Assembly (NCBI GenBank): GCA_026929865.2
Contig: CM049395.1
Location: forward strand, 36,088,001-36,152,000
Reading direction: 5' to 3'
DNA from: Hyperoplus lanceolatus
Lineage: Eukaryota > Chordata > Actinopteri > Uranoscopiformes > Ammodytidae
Length of the DNA: 64,000 bases
In this document: one piece after another, positions 40,019 to 52,753 of the stretch
How positions within the stretch are numbered: the first letter of the stretch is position 1
Layout: every line of letters begins with the position of its first letter
Position numbers and translations under genes: made by a program
Notes under the pieces: model-generated
Seen by the model: only the letters and a program-made list of their open reading frames with translations
What the model was told of the DNA's origin: nothing
The model's database searches: none

Positions 40019-43000
40019 CACCAGTTATCTGCACACAAAGAAGAACATGTGCACTCACATAATAAGTACACACTCAAACCCTGGCTGTCTGTATGACTGA
40101 CAACATCTTGGCTCACAATACGGTGTTCAGCTCTGCTATGTCGGCTCATATCTGTGATAAAGTGGGAAGAGGAGGAAGAGGAGAAGGGCCAGGGTATGGA
40201 GATGGTCGGGGGGGGGGGGGATCTCAGTAACTTTGGTTAGTTGCTCATAGCAGACCGCAGCGTTGCCTGCCTCACTGTGGTTGACACACACACTCGGAGA
40301 AGTGACAATCTCACAGCAAGAGATGACGTTTGCAGCGGGGGAGAGGGCGAGAACAACTCCCTCTCACTCTCTCTCTCTGCTGCACAATCGCTGCTCTTCA
40401 GCGGCCTGGTAATAGGAAGGGAAGGAACAGGGGGAGAAAAAAAAAACAGAAAAAAAACTTTGCGGGTGACAGCCCCAAGAACTTTTGGGAGTCAGAGAGT
40501 TAGCACCAAAGTTCCCTGTCAGCCCATTAAAGATGTGAAGCTGGCATCTCGGGCTCTCTTATCGAAACCATGTGTGCACAAAGAATTTTCTCTCTCTCTC
40601 TGCTGGTAAGACATTCCAAATACTGTCCGAGAGCCAAGAAGACTTTGGTGTTAGTCTAATTTAAGCAGTATGTTGGGGGGGAGCGCTCGCCGCACTTTGA
40701 TCATGTGGAGATCGTTTGGTACAAATTGAACTAACCCCGGCTCCGTTTTCTTGGTGGATCACAAACCGTGGATTTGTTGAATTAAACGCTTCGTTGAACG
40801 CAGCCCCCGCACATGAAAAGAAAAAAGTTTCGCTCCAAGGAATCCGATAGCGGGTTTTTCACCTAGCCGGCAGGTCCGCTTCTCCTTTATTACTTTTAAA
40901 CTCAATCCACGCCCGGGTCTGTGCCGCTTTTTAACGAGACGGGGGCCGCGGCCTGGAGGAGATCATGTTCTGAAGGAGGGAGACAGACAGAAATCACCTG
41001 GGCTATGTAATAGAGAACATATTGCACCCAAAAGAAAGGAAAAGAAAAACCTAAGCATGGACTATGATGGATCAGACTGTACATGTATACATTCTCCATC
41101 CTTGGTTTCTTTTGATACACCTTTTTTTCAAACTTTTTCATGGGACCTCTGACCCTCAAGCTACACAAAAACCTGCACACTCACTCACTTACTCACAGCT
41201 GCTATCTCGCATGCATGCACTCTTCTGCTTTCCCCCAACCGCTGTTTGGTGATTTATTCGCACTAAATTATCATTCCACAATTACGACAAGCTTTAGTTA
41301 TGACTATTTTTTGTAATGACTGAACAGAAAACAACAGCTGAAATAGTGTGTTGTTGAGACTGGATATTTTTTTCCCTAAGTGACATGTTTCGCCACAACA
41401 CCCCCGCTGTGTCCATATGGGTTCACCGTCACACGTCGAGGGCAGAGGGGTCTGCTTATCTGTGCTATTGATTTTCTCATTGGCTCCGCTCCTCGTCGGG
41501 TAAATGAAAACATGCTGTGTGCAGGAAACGAGACTTGGAACTTTCTCTCCGAGATGTCTGCATGTCCTGAAACGTGCTGGTACAAAGGGAAAAAGGCATA
41601 TTTGGTTGCTGTTGTAATGTGGTGAAGTGCTAAAAAGGTTCATCCATATATTTGTCTCCTCTTTCTCTCCATATATCACTTGTTTTTTTGCATTAACTTA
41701 GCAAGTTCGAGTTAACATCATTGACATATACAACAGAAGTAAGCAACATAAGTAAGTTCTGATTGTGAAAATGTTGTGGAGGGTAAATGTATGACAATCC
41801 AAATATAACTGTGCATTCGCTTTTCAGACAAACATAAAGGAACAAAAGATTGTTTAAATAATGTTTTTCTTAATTTCACTTTAGCTCTAATATTGTTATT
41901 GTGTTTGAAAAAACAACATGGACAGCAAGATTGATGAAACAGCATTTTGCCCTGACTATCTGGTTAGTATTGAAGTAAGCGGTTAAGGATTTTGATGCCT
42001 TCACTTATACCTCTGTATTGTTCTGTGTTACAAGGTTGAAAAGAACAATAAGAACAACAGGGCTGAAAGGGGGGGAAGGTGGAAGTTGAAAAAGGGGGGA
42101 TCCGTGCCCCTGGTGCACATGTGCGGGCCTCTCCTGACATCAGGTAGGAGCTGATTGATCGCACTTCAAAGGCAGGAAGTACTGGATAATTAAAGCCGCA
42201 GTATAAATAGATAGCATACACTTTACACTGGATCATATGTTTGATAGCAAATGGGGGCAGTGCTCGCTTTTCGGGCTGGTCTTTGCACTGCCCTGAGAAT
42301 CGCAAATTTACATGCCCTTGTAGTAGAAAATGAAAGAACCTGCAGACATGCTACGGCCCAACCTGTGAATAATTAAGGGCGCTTTTTTTTTCTAAGTAAC
42401 ATTTCGCTCACTGTGTACACATAGATTTATTTCCAGAACAAAAGAGTATGTATATATATATGTATTTAAGAAAAGTAAGTTAAGAGAGTTGATATACCCC
42501 ATACAGGTCTCTACAGTGATAGATAACGTTTTTTGGTTTCTAAAACAGCCAATGTTTCAATGGGTAAACATATCCAGTATTAGGATTTAAGATATTGTCT
42601 GAGACAGCATGTGTGACTTTTGATGTAGCTCTACTTTTGAAGAAATGGGAAGACAGAAATAGAACAAAAAACAGATATTGTTGGGTTAAGGCATCAGTTC
42701 AAATGCAAGGAAATTGGGACACCAATACAAATAGAACTCTCACAGTCAACAAAAGACAACAATATAAAACACAGACTTGAGCAATTTTTACCGAATAAAC
42801 AAAGGTCACCATGCATCGATACAAACCAACAGGTTGACTCAGAGCACAGAACAAAAATGAACTTTGATTATGCAGTGGGAACATGGTAACATACTGTATA
42901 ACCACTTTTCATGTGATGATACCAATGTTGTATGCAACTCTTTAGAATTTTCACATAAGTAAACACGTTTCTGCACCTGTTACATAAGAAATAATTTTAA

Positions 43001-43598
43001 GCAAATGAGCAGTGCTGCTGGCTTTGCAGAAGGCACTGACTGAACACATTTTAAAACAAAGCTCTCAGAATACATTTTCTCTGCAGCCACCATAAAACCC
43101 TAACGTGGACTATTTGAAAATGCTTTGGCTCTTTTTTTTATTTGTATCACAATCATGGTTTCAAAGAGTCCCACTAAAAACTGTGTTAATTGAGGGGTAT
43201 AGTGGCCTCCATGCTCAGTAGACACAAAACCTAGCCAAATACATGCAGGGCGACTATAGCAGTTAAAAACACAATGCTGTTTGTGCAAAATAGGCAGTGC
43301 AGTGGCTACATGTGGACTCGATGTGGAGAGACGAGGAGACAAATCTCCCACTTATTGCAGCGCTTTCATTTAGAGCAGCACAAACAACACTGCACCACAA
43401 ACAATAGCGTACAGTCTGCCACCATTGACTATAGATTGTCAACCCAACCGCCCTGTGGCTAACGGCAACCGCTCGCCTCCCATACAGGCGTCAAGCGGTT
43501 GGCTAGGCCGCAGCCACCATGCGAGTACAAGAGCAGAACCGTTAACCCAAACCCATCAAGTGACTCAATACACAGTAAGGTCACACAGGATGGTTGTG
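40019..43598. other. Non-coding DNA, CpG-rich at left
   Basis: Apart from the CpG-rich part (40240-40980) the block is AT-rich. The frames at 41263-41679 (-) and 41380-41625 (+) overlap each other on opposite strands and match nothing known. No arrays of size. Confidence 0.45.
40240..40980 (+). promoter_or_regulatory. CpG-rich block, candidate promoter / 5' exon
   Basis: I count 23 CpG dinucleotides in the 300 bases 40681-40980, well above the surrounding DNA. Upstream, a CT-rich leader-like stretch ends in CTCTGCTG followed by a good splice donor GTAAGA (40606-40611). Unmethylated CpG-rich DNA usually marks vertebrate promoters. There is no supporting coding frame, since the ATG at 40813 gives only 12 codons. 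The direction and the gene it might serve are unknown. Confidence 0.35.
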
Positions 43599-44495
43599 CC
43601 TCGTTTCCACCGAGTAGAGCGGGTCGGAGCGGCTCAGAGCGGGACAGCTCGCTTTTAAGAATCTTGGTGGTGTTTCCACCACCGATCCTACCCTTACTGG
43701 TGGGGCGGGGTTTAGGCTAGACTGCGATAGCCGCCGCCAGAATGTGGGTCAAACTATCGGGCTGTGGAACAACTGTGGTCAAGCCAGCGGTCTCTTGTTT
43801 TTGCATGGTCAAACCAGCCGCTTCTGTATTTATTCCCCCCGTGTTGTTGTGAGCACAGAGACGGCTCGGTGCAACTGATAGAGACAGTGAGCGAACAGCG
43901 CTGGCTGCGGCAGCTCCGTGACATCGTAGCAGTGGGACACAGTGTAGCCAACTGATTATTTTAATGATGAGGAAAATCACCACACAATAAACAGTGCCGC
44001 GCTCACATTTACGCCAAAACACAAGACTCTCTTCACTCTAGCCGAGGTGACTATACAAGGCGGAAATGAATCTTTCGACCAACTGTGGTCAAGCCAGCGG
44101 TCTCTCGTTTTTGCTCGGTCAAACCAGCCGCTTCTTTATTTATTCCCCCCGTGTTGTTGTGAGCGTGTATTTACTACTATCTAGGCTATGGCGTAAACAC
44201 ACAGAGAGAGCCAGTGAGCGAACAGTGCTGGCTGCGGCAGCTACGTGACTAGCAGTGGGACACAATGTAACCAACTGATTAATTTATTGACGAGGAAAAA
44301 CACCACACAATAAATAGTGCTGTGCTCACATTTTCGCCAAAACACAAGACTCTTGCCGGGATGACTACACATGGTGGAAATGATTATTTCGACCAATCAA
44401 ATGACGGCAGTGTGTAGCTCCGCATTTTCGGCACCCTTTCAGGCGGCTAGTACCCCTACGGAGGAGTACTGAGATTTGGAGCGGCTCAGAGCGCT
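43599..44495. mobile_element. Probable non-autonomous DNA repeat with internal tandem duplication
   Basis: This block is more GC-rich than its surroundings. It begins CGTTTCCACCGAG, a start seen on a common class of fish repeat, and contains GGAGCGGCTCAGAGCG near both ends in direct orientation (43626-43641 and 44478-44493). Inside are two imperfect tandem units (about 43771-44080 and 44081-44395) sharing AACTGTGGTCAAGCCAGCGG, CAAACCAGCCGCTTCT and CTGGCTGCGGCAGCT. I cannot find clean terminal inverted repeats or a target duplication, so class and ends are uncertain. The overlapping short frames on both strands have no recognised domain. Confidence 0.6.
43771..44395 (+). repeat. Tandem duplication, two units of about 310 bp
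   Basis: The units start with the same 20 bases (43771 and 44081) and end with TTTCGACCA. They differ by scattered substitutions, and the second unit has an extra GTGTATTTACTACTATC-type insert near 44165-44200, so the duplication is not recent. Confidence 0.88.
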
Positions 44496-46482
44496 TAGGT
44501 GTAAAAATATGTTGGTAAAAATACAAAATTCCCCCGACAATCTATGTTGTACCATGGATTTATAATAAGCTATAATGTGGTGGTCATTTTTGATCAGGAA
44601 CACAAAAGTAGTTAACTACAAAAGTAGTTAACTACAAAAGTAGTTAACAAACACAACAGGGTGATTAAACTGTGGTGATGCCAAACGCTTACATTAACAA
44701 GAAACACAGCAATGCAACACTACAGGCATTCATTTGTAATACTGTGACACTGTCCATATGAGTTTATCTTCAAAATGTAAATCTCCATAGTATAATCGCT
44801 GTGTGTATCTGAGATGTAGATTGGAAAAACTCCACCATTTTAACACATCATGCATGTGCTATCATCGTTCAATTGTTGATTTAACAGACTATCAACCCTG
44901 ATTTACCAGTGGGGAATACATCCAGTGATACTGAGAACCAACACTTGTTTATTGGAGTATTCCCATACGTGATAAGGCGACTACAGAAAATGTTCTTACA
45001 TGTTTCATTGTAATTTTCACAAGGCAGGGGGGCATCGTAGATCAAGTTAAGAATTCAGCATGGACTTAAGTGAGAAATGGTCCTGAAAGGGTAGCAATCC
45101 AGGAGAGACCAGGGCAAGAGGTTTTGGGTTGGGACTGTAAGCAAGGTTCTGGAACTCCAAACTTGAGCTTTAAGGTCTAGTGGCTGCAGCTGGGCTTTGT
45201 GGCTAAAGTGGTGGGCCGGCCTTAATGGATTTGTGATGATGTATCTCTGAATTCTTGCCTAAGACCCCTGACTGGGAGTGGGCTCATAGATGCATATCTC
45301 TGCGGACATCTTGGCCCAGCTTCAGGGTCTGGGATCCGGTTTCACCTGCCCATGGGAGAAATCCACCAGGACTGGAGTAACTGGGGATTAGTAGGGATGA
45401 CCCTGGGAGCAGCAAGAGCAACATTTGAGACCACTAAGGAGAGAAAAGTTGTTTGACCTTGAGGCATGGACAAGGTGAAAACTAAGAGAGATTATTAGAT
45501 TAGCTGAAGTGAAACACAACACCTGGATGTATCCGTGGGTTAAAAAAGTGATACGATTTGGGCGTCAATGTTATTATGGCAAGATTCTAAGGAGTCAAGT
45601 ACCTCTGATGGGAAACATTTATTTAGTCATCTTGCCATTGAGAAAGCATAACAACAAAAAAATGAAACATACACCGCCTATAATCGCACCACTTACTAGA
45701 ATGCCTCTCCACGCACATTGTGTTCCAGTGTGTGTTTACAAAGATCACCAAAGAAACAGAGTACAGCATAGGTTACCCAAAACTCTGACAAAGTGAGTCA
45801 TCCAGTTACATGAGACGGAAGTTGCCCTGGAGCAAACCAACCACAGTGACACTAGTTGGGACCACTCAAGGTCACATCTCTCCGGCTTCTGTCATGACTG
45901 GGCCAACATGTCTTCAGGGCCAAAAACCTAGCAGACAGATTAAAACACTGCTCCCAACAAAGACCGGCGCCTATGCCCCCCGTGCCTCTACCCCTCTTCC
46001 CAAAACCCATTGCAACCAGAGAGCTCCTAAAGGACTCGTCACCTTGTCTCTAGGCCGGAGCACCGGAGCAGGGAAAGCCACCACTTCAATCATCTAAGGG
46101 TCATGGGTCATGAAGGGTCAAATACCTTGGCTGAGATCCCCCAATCCCCCCCCACACCCTCCCCATGTCACAGTGACAGGCAGTGGTCTGTCATGGGCCG
46201 GACCCCTCAATACAACATAACCTAACCTAACCTAAAACCAGTTCCCGGTTGAGACCACAGGGAAGTGAGCTTACATCGGGATATCAATACCACGGTTCAC
46301 TGGTGAGACTATTGAAAAGCTCATACAATGGGGAGTCCCTGAGTGATATGTCAATTATTGTGCTGTGTTAAAAAGTTATACTAGACTTATCATCACTCTC
46401 CTACTCCCCCCTTTTTTAATATCCTATAATGTTGCTGCTTTATGTACCTTCATGTAACATTCATTCAAGTTAGGTGGAGCGT
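44496..46482. other. Unrecognised sequence, possible old mobile DNA
   Basis: There are three tandem copies of a 16-bp unit ACAAAAGTAGTTAACT at 44602-44648. From about 45050 to 46330 the composition is more GC-rich and free of microsatellites. It holds two adjacent + frames (45509-45796 and 45810-46097) that match no family I can name with confidence. A relic of a larger mobile element is possible but unproven. Confidence 0.4.
44602..44648 (+). repeat. 16-bp tandem repeat, 3 copies
   Basis: The unit ACAAAAGTAGTTAACT is repeated three times, the last copy short by one base. Each unit holds the palindrome AGTTAACT. Confidence 0.97.
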
Positions 46483-46808
46483 TGTAAACATGTAAAAGAA
46501 GGAAAACTCCAAATTTGGAGGCAATTGTCTTCACTAAAAACAACATTTTTTTTAGGAAAACCGCCTACATTTGTGCCAACTAATTATGTTTTGTTGAGAT
46601 TTTGTTAAATGTATCTTCTGTATACAAACTTCACATTTTCAGCTAAGAATTCCAAACAGTTAAAAAACAAAACCAAGTCAATCTTAATGTTGAAACTGAC
46701 TAAATAATAAGTTGGCACAACTTGTTTTGGAATTGTTAGTATGTAGAACTCAACACTTTCAGTTGGCCTCAGTACTAAAAAATCTTCCTAACTTTTTACA
46801 TTTTTACA
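46483..46808. mobile_element. Probable MITE-like element, 326 bp
   Basis: The left end (from 46483) TGTAAACATGTAAAAG resembles the reverse complement of the right end, TGTAAAAATGTAAAAAG. The interior repeats AAGTTGGCACAACT-like motifs (46710-46725), also seen as GTTGGCC and TTTTGTTGAG, which are typical of a small DNA transposon family widespread in teleosts. No target duplication was resolved. Confidence 0.5.
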
Positions 46809-47189
46809 GTACAGTAAAAACAAGAATGAGGTAAATAAATTGTGATAAAAATACAGTGATTTACCCTTTTTGCGCACTTTCCAAAAAAGCTAAATAGGTC
46901 CAGTTTGTAAGGCTGTGTTAACAAGATAATCTAAAAGTCGGGAGGGTGTTTTTTTAACAAGGGTGTTTTTTATGATCTCTGTTACAATAAAATGAACAGG
47001 TAAAACAGTGAGTGATTAAGGATAATGAAGAACAGATATGGCCGACACCGTCCTCAGGATGCCTAATGAAAGATTACGCTGCACTTTGAAGAGTTTTACT
47101 GCCTGCGTAAATCAAGACTAAATACTTATTATTTAAGGAGGTATTAAGGGTGCATGCGGCTGAACTACGTGCTAGCCTGTTTACGATTA

Positions 47190-47380
47190 AGAAGGGGGCG
47201 GGACGGAGCGTTGGGGATTTCATTGGGGGATTTTATAGGGGAGCCCCTGTATGCCCTGGAATTCCAACACTTGAGGAGTTGCCCCCTTGCAAGCGTGTTG
47301 TGCGAACATGTATGTCTTTTGTGCAACAACATTGTGACATGACAAAGTCTGAGTGAAAGCAGATTGCGCTGAACCTGTGT
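47190..47380 (+). promoter_or_regulatory. Promoter-like signals and candidate splice donor
   Basis: In order on the + strand: a GC-box-like GGGGGCGGGA (about 47194-47203), a TATA-like TTTTATAGG (about 47231-47239), and about 140 bp later a strong donor GTAAGT (47381-47386). The spacing suits a core promoter with a short first exon. Each motif alone is common by chance, so this is inference from their order, helped by the matching acceptor at 47696-47697. Confidence 0.28.
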
Positions 47381-47697
47381 GTAAGTCCTTCAATACCCCT
47401 GACATCCCACCTCTGAGCTCGGGGATAAAGAACAAAGGAACAGAGACAGGTAAACATGTGCTAACAGCTAGCCTGTTACTTGTCTCCCTGGCTTAGCTGT
47501 GTTTTTGTTAGATTTTTTTTTGACCACCACATGTCTTCGACGACTTGACTAGCTTCAGATGACACATGTTGGAAATTAAAACAAATATCTCTTCACTATT
47601 GTTGTTCCCACGGACACCAAGAAATCAATCACGTAGCATTCCAGTGCCGTGTCAGATCAGTTGTGGTCTTGACTAATGCTCTTTTTTTTTTCTTTAG

Positions 47698-47922
47698 CTG
47701 AGGGCTGTTGACCCTACTCCCCTCGGCTGACAGGAGCCAGAGCTGGGAACCAGTAATCAGGGTCAGAAACTTTACTGCAGGCTCAGGAAGGCCCTTCAAA
47801 AGGTGGTGGATCTCACCGATGATAAAAACACATTCACGCCGAAGACACCGGTTTTACCATGTCCTCCTAAATGTCAACTGCGAGAGGGTTACAGCGGTGT
47901 TATAAATCACGTAGCAAGTGGG
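47698..47922 (+). other. Exon-like block, 225 bp, probably non-coding
   Basis: It is preceded by a branch-like TGACTAAT (47669-47676), a 16-base pyrimidine tract and AG (47696-47697), and followed by donor GTAAGA (47923-47928). The block is GC-richer than its flanks. All three + frames are closed (the longest runs to a stop at 47903-47905), so if spliced it would be a UTR, terminal or long non-coding RNA exon. Confidence 0.3.
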
Positions 47923-49642
47923 GTAAGATAGGAATTCTGACCTAATACGGAAGGAGCACAAAAAAAAACATTAGTGGGTTTTTTTTTTAGGCCTCAAGTC
48001 CTTTTCAAAAGCAGAGGTCAGTCCGCATAGGCTGAGGTCATATGCTATACCCCTGTAAAAATACTGCAGAGCGAGTGGTTTCAATTTGCTCAAGTGATTA
48101 AGTTCACGCCATCCCCCAGTGCACTGGCAAGGGTCATTTGTGCTTGGCCAAGTTACTGATGAAGGTAGAGAGGAGTGATGCTAACCGTGAGCATTGGTAC
48201 TGACATGGCATTAGGACGGCCATAACAAGACTCTGAATCATAGGGTGTGTTACAAGGTCTAGTTGAGGTTGCAAGAAAACTATAAGCGATTTGTGTCTCC
48301 ATCTATCCGGCCAGACCTTAGTTCAAAACACGCCCAAAGCTCAAAGTCAAACCCATGAAACCCAGTTTATATCCTTATAGTAGCCTTCAGAATTTAGATT
48401 GATTCAGGCAGTGCAATATCACTCCGATACTAGCCGACTTGTGCCAGCAGAGGGAACCTAACATTGACAATAGCAATTTAATTAGCAGTAAAGACCCATC
48501 CCCAATTTAATGGGCGCAGAAGTTTACTTATAAACTCCCCGTATTTGTTCTAAGTAGAAAATGCTGGAATTTCACAAGGCCTTGTAATCTGTGGGCCCGA
48601 CAGCATCTGCCGCTGACAATTCAACTGTGTAGACAATTGACAGTGTTGCAGTCATTCTGCAAAGGGGTTTTGCTGTGCACTGTTTGGGGGGTTGGCAGTG
48701 TCACACCAGATGTGAGCTGTGCACCGCCGCATCAATAATAAAAAAGTCTCCCTAATCTTAACTCTTCTTTCAGTCACATCAAACCTTATGGTGAACAAAA
48801 ACACTGTGTCTCAGGTAGATAAATTATTGATACAACGGCAATTTAAAATCTCCCCACTGCAATTTTTTTTATTTTTTTTGCGATGTCCCCCCCCCCCCTT
48901 CTCGGCTGTAGCTCCTTATTGTTGATTTATTTATTTATGTATTTGTTTTCACTCTGTGTATGGGTGTTTTCTCTTTTTTTTCTGGAGGGGGGAGAGAGTG
49001 TTTTTCCTCCATTTTCCACCTTTCACATCTTGTGGAAATCCAGCGCTCTCATTTCCTTTCTCTGTGATATGGAGTGTGGCGCTTCAGAAACAAACTGTCA
49101 GGTTCAAATCAAACCTGGGTGGAGTGGGTGTAATATTGAACTACTGAACACAAGACGAGACTTGAGCGATGGTTATGGCACCCCGATTTTTTTTTTGTTT
49201 GCTCCCCTCCGCTTCTTCCCTTTGCCTTTGTCAAGCTCGGGGGGCTTTTCCCTCTGTAGTCAGAACAATGCGTGGGTGATGTCGGAACTCGGAAGGAGAT
49301 GTTCTGTACAGCGATTTAGTACAAATGCATCCCATAATGATCATGTTTTGTTACCTTTATGCACCTCCAGCACTTGGTTCCACTTCCTCTGTAAATCTGA
49401 AATGCCATTAACAGCTACAGAGGCTGCTCCCTTTTAGCCAAGTATGTACTACTGCCTGGTTTGCTCTCTCCTATCATACTGATGGAGGATCCTATTCATC
49501 TCCGTGCAGCGCTCCACAGCTAGCAGGTGTGTTCAGAGGGTAGACGAAATGCACACGCAACACAAGAACTCATACACAGTCACACATGCATGCACATGTA
49601 CACATCAACAAACGTGGATGTCGACTATTATGCATCAGCTGA

Positions 49643-49693
<51 letters not shown>
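49643..49693 (+). repeat. (CA)n microsatellite
   Basis: Uninterrupted CA array of about 51 bp. Confidence 0.97.
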
Positions 49694-49695
<2 letters not shown>

Positions 49696-52054
49696 ATCCT
49701 GTTGAGGTAGGCTCCCCCAGCTGTTCAGTGGAGACACAGTAAATACCTGCATGTAATGTAGGTGAACAGCTTTTTGCCTGTGACACCCAAACATGTCCAG
49801 TCGTTTCCACGGGTGTGGGCACTTAAAACAATCTCCTGTCATGTCACACCAAAGGCCCCTTTGGCTTTACAATAACAGAACAGGTTGACAAAATGAAAAA
49901 CTCATTCCTCCCTCATTTACGCGTCATTTCAGCCCTGACCCTGGCAGTAAAAGATCAAAGAGCTTTTTGAGGCCTGCTCCTATTTCAGCCCTCGCTTCAG
50001 AAAGACAGCTGAGGAGCTTGGCAAGTCCGACATGAGCTGCGACGGGGATTTTTGTTCAGACCCGTATCCGCTTCACAATGAAAAGCCTGACTCACATAGC
50101 CAAAGCATGGGCTGCTGTTATGGGTTAGAGTAATGGTTATGGGATCACAGATGGTTATCTTGCAGTGACATGCAAGTCGGAAGCACACTAACCCCCTCCC
50201 CCCCAATTCTCTGCAATCCAACGCCATACATTTCAGATGAGTTATCAGGCCTAAACCAAGCAACCAAGTTGAAGGGAATAAGTAGATTATTGAAACTTGA
50301 TCGTAAAATGCTTAAATTTGAATCATAATGGTTACATCATTCTCCCTGTGTCAGATTCATACACCTCCCCCCCCCTGCTGGCTATAACCATGGTAACAGA
50401 AGAAGCCCCAGGGATGGTGAATCAATAGCAATATGCCAATCTTTATCTAAGCAACCCCCTCTCCCCATCCTTGTGTAACGCTGTCACTTTAGATCTAATG
50501 ATCTAACCTATGAAGCATTGATGAGCAGTCGGCTAGTGCGTCACTCTTCATTCACTCACACACACACACACAGTCCACAAACAGGCCTTCTTTGCTGAAA
50601 CAATAACAACTGAATTACCTCTGTCATGTCAGTGATATTAGTTTGTGTAACATCTTCAGCGAATGCGCCGCAATTACAATAAATCACGGGGCCTATATAA
50701 AAGCTGAAGTGCAGGGGCAGAGAGAAACTGAGTTCAGCCATTTTGGTTGGGAGTGACCACTGCACTCGCCATAACACAAATGGATCAGTATTGACCAGTG
50801 TCATTGACCTGGGGGACCTCTGCTCTCTAGCCAATCAGCACCAGGCCTTAGGGGCGATTATGACATTTACTCAAACAGATTATAATTTCAAATGATTGTT
50901 TAAAAAAAATCCCCCCGGTGGCGCAGACAGAGGAGAGCGGTGTTTAGGAGGGGGGGAAAGCGGTCGAAAAGAATAGACTTGATATAATCAATAGGAAATG
51001 GACACACAACGGAGGCCCTGCAGGCTGTGCAGATCAATAAGCCGTGTTAAGTGGCGGTGATGCCCTCCATTGATGAGCAAATGGCTGTACAGGCTGTCCT
51101 TGCTCCCTCTCTCCATCTCTTTCTCTCTCTCTCTCTCTCTCTCACTCCACTGGGTCAAACAGCGGGGCCAGGTGGTTAACCACATGTCGCCTCCAGACAT
51201 TGCACACCGGGGCTCAGTCTCTGATATGCCGAAACTGGTCAGCTGGTTTGCTCTCTGCCCTGCCCTCCGCCCCTCCAAAGGCCCCCCTGCCTCCCTGTGC
51301 AAAGCTGAGGGGCATTGTGGGAGGTCAAAAGTCTTGCTCCTGCGTGTAATGGAACAGTTACTCATTTTTCGACCCGATCCACCATTAAATACACACCTCA
51401 GCTAAAAGGAACCGTATCATGTGGTAATGTAAACAGTGATTCAATGAGTGTAGGGTTATCGCAGAAGGGGCCAGAATGTAATAATAGCAAAATGGTCGCT
51501 TGACTATATGCAGTTCTGTCTCCTCATGGTTACAAAAAGATCAAATGAAAAATAAATGATATTCAAACCTATCGGATACATACACATTATACAGTAAATC
51601 CTGTCTGTTTCCAACAACTCTACAATATGGCACTCGCTGGAATATTTTTCATAGTTTCAAACCAACACCTGTTGTGCAGTCCCACTCTAGGCCATCCTCT
51701 TCCAGTGTAAATCAAAGCTGTGCTGTGGGCCAACATGCGTGCATAAAAAAGTGAAGAGAGCCTTGCTAGGCGATGGGAGAGAGAGGCTTGTGTATCTGTC
51801 TCTCTCTATCTCTCTCTCTAACATTGTGTTCATCATCTCCTCGCCAGTACTCCATCTTATTACTTCTGCCATATGACACACGCCTCAGATCGCACGACCC
51901 ATGAATAATATACGACCACGCCACCTCAGCACAGATGAAAGTGCATGCGGTGCACCGTGGGTCGGATACAGTGGGCTGGGATGCAGAGGTGGTGAGGATG
52001 AGTATAAAGAGGTACCATGCAAAGGCCTGTGATTTTTTGTCGACCGTATGAGCA

Positions 52055-52176
<122 letters not shown>

Positions 52177-52353
52177 CACGTGCGTTTCATTGGTACATAC
52201 CAGCTGCAGCAGAGGTGACAGCGCACATCAGTGACAGCTCGAGGTAGCAGCCGGTGGCACCTGAGAACATTGAAGAAGGGGGAAGAAGGAGAGGATAAGG
52301 AGGAGAAAGAACAATGAAACAGTAGCACACATAACACACCATCACAACATATA

Positions 52354-52409
<56 letters not shown>
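52354..52409 (+). repeat. (CA)n microsatellite, about 56 bp
   Basis: Uninterrupted CA array, complementary in strand to the TG array 180 bp to the left. Confidence 0.98.
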
Positions 52410-52411
<2 letters not shown>

Positions 52412-52695
52412 GGAAAGCATTTTTCTCAGGAGAGCTGATCAGTGCGAGGCGGTTTGCCCGTGTGCTCTCTGTGGGGACATGGCGTTTCTCCCTCTCGGGG
52501 TCGGGGAGGAGAAAACAAACAGTACTTTTGATCATCAGGGCCTGTGCTCCTGAATCTAGGAGCTTTTGGAGAAGAGACGCCGATTCCAAAACATAGCATC
52601 ACCCTGTCTGCTGCTTGACTAAATACACACGGGTGATAACACATGCTGTGAGACACACTGACACGCAAATACTCAATACTGTAAATGTAGACAAG

Positions 52696-52701
52696 CACAC
52701 A

Positions 52702-52751
<50 letters not shown>
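52696..52751 (+). repeat. (CA)n microsatellite, about 56 bp
   Basis: CA array with an early TCA interruption. Confidence 0.97.

Positions 52752-52753
<2 letters not shown>

Noticed and set aside
45509..46097. Retroviral envelope-like or other viral relic
   Set aside because: A faint resemblance only. No diagnostic motif, no paired LTRs and no neighbouring pol frame were found.
46221..46235. (CCTAA)3, like an insect telomere unit
   Set aside because: Three units are within chance in AT-rich DNA, and vertebrate telomeres use TTAGGG.
48883..49437. 184-codon + frame
   Set aside because: It begins in a poly(C) run preceded by poly(T), has a Phe/Leu/Ser-rich biased composition and no recognisable domain or splice context.
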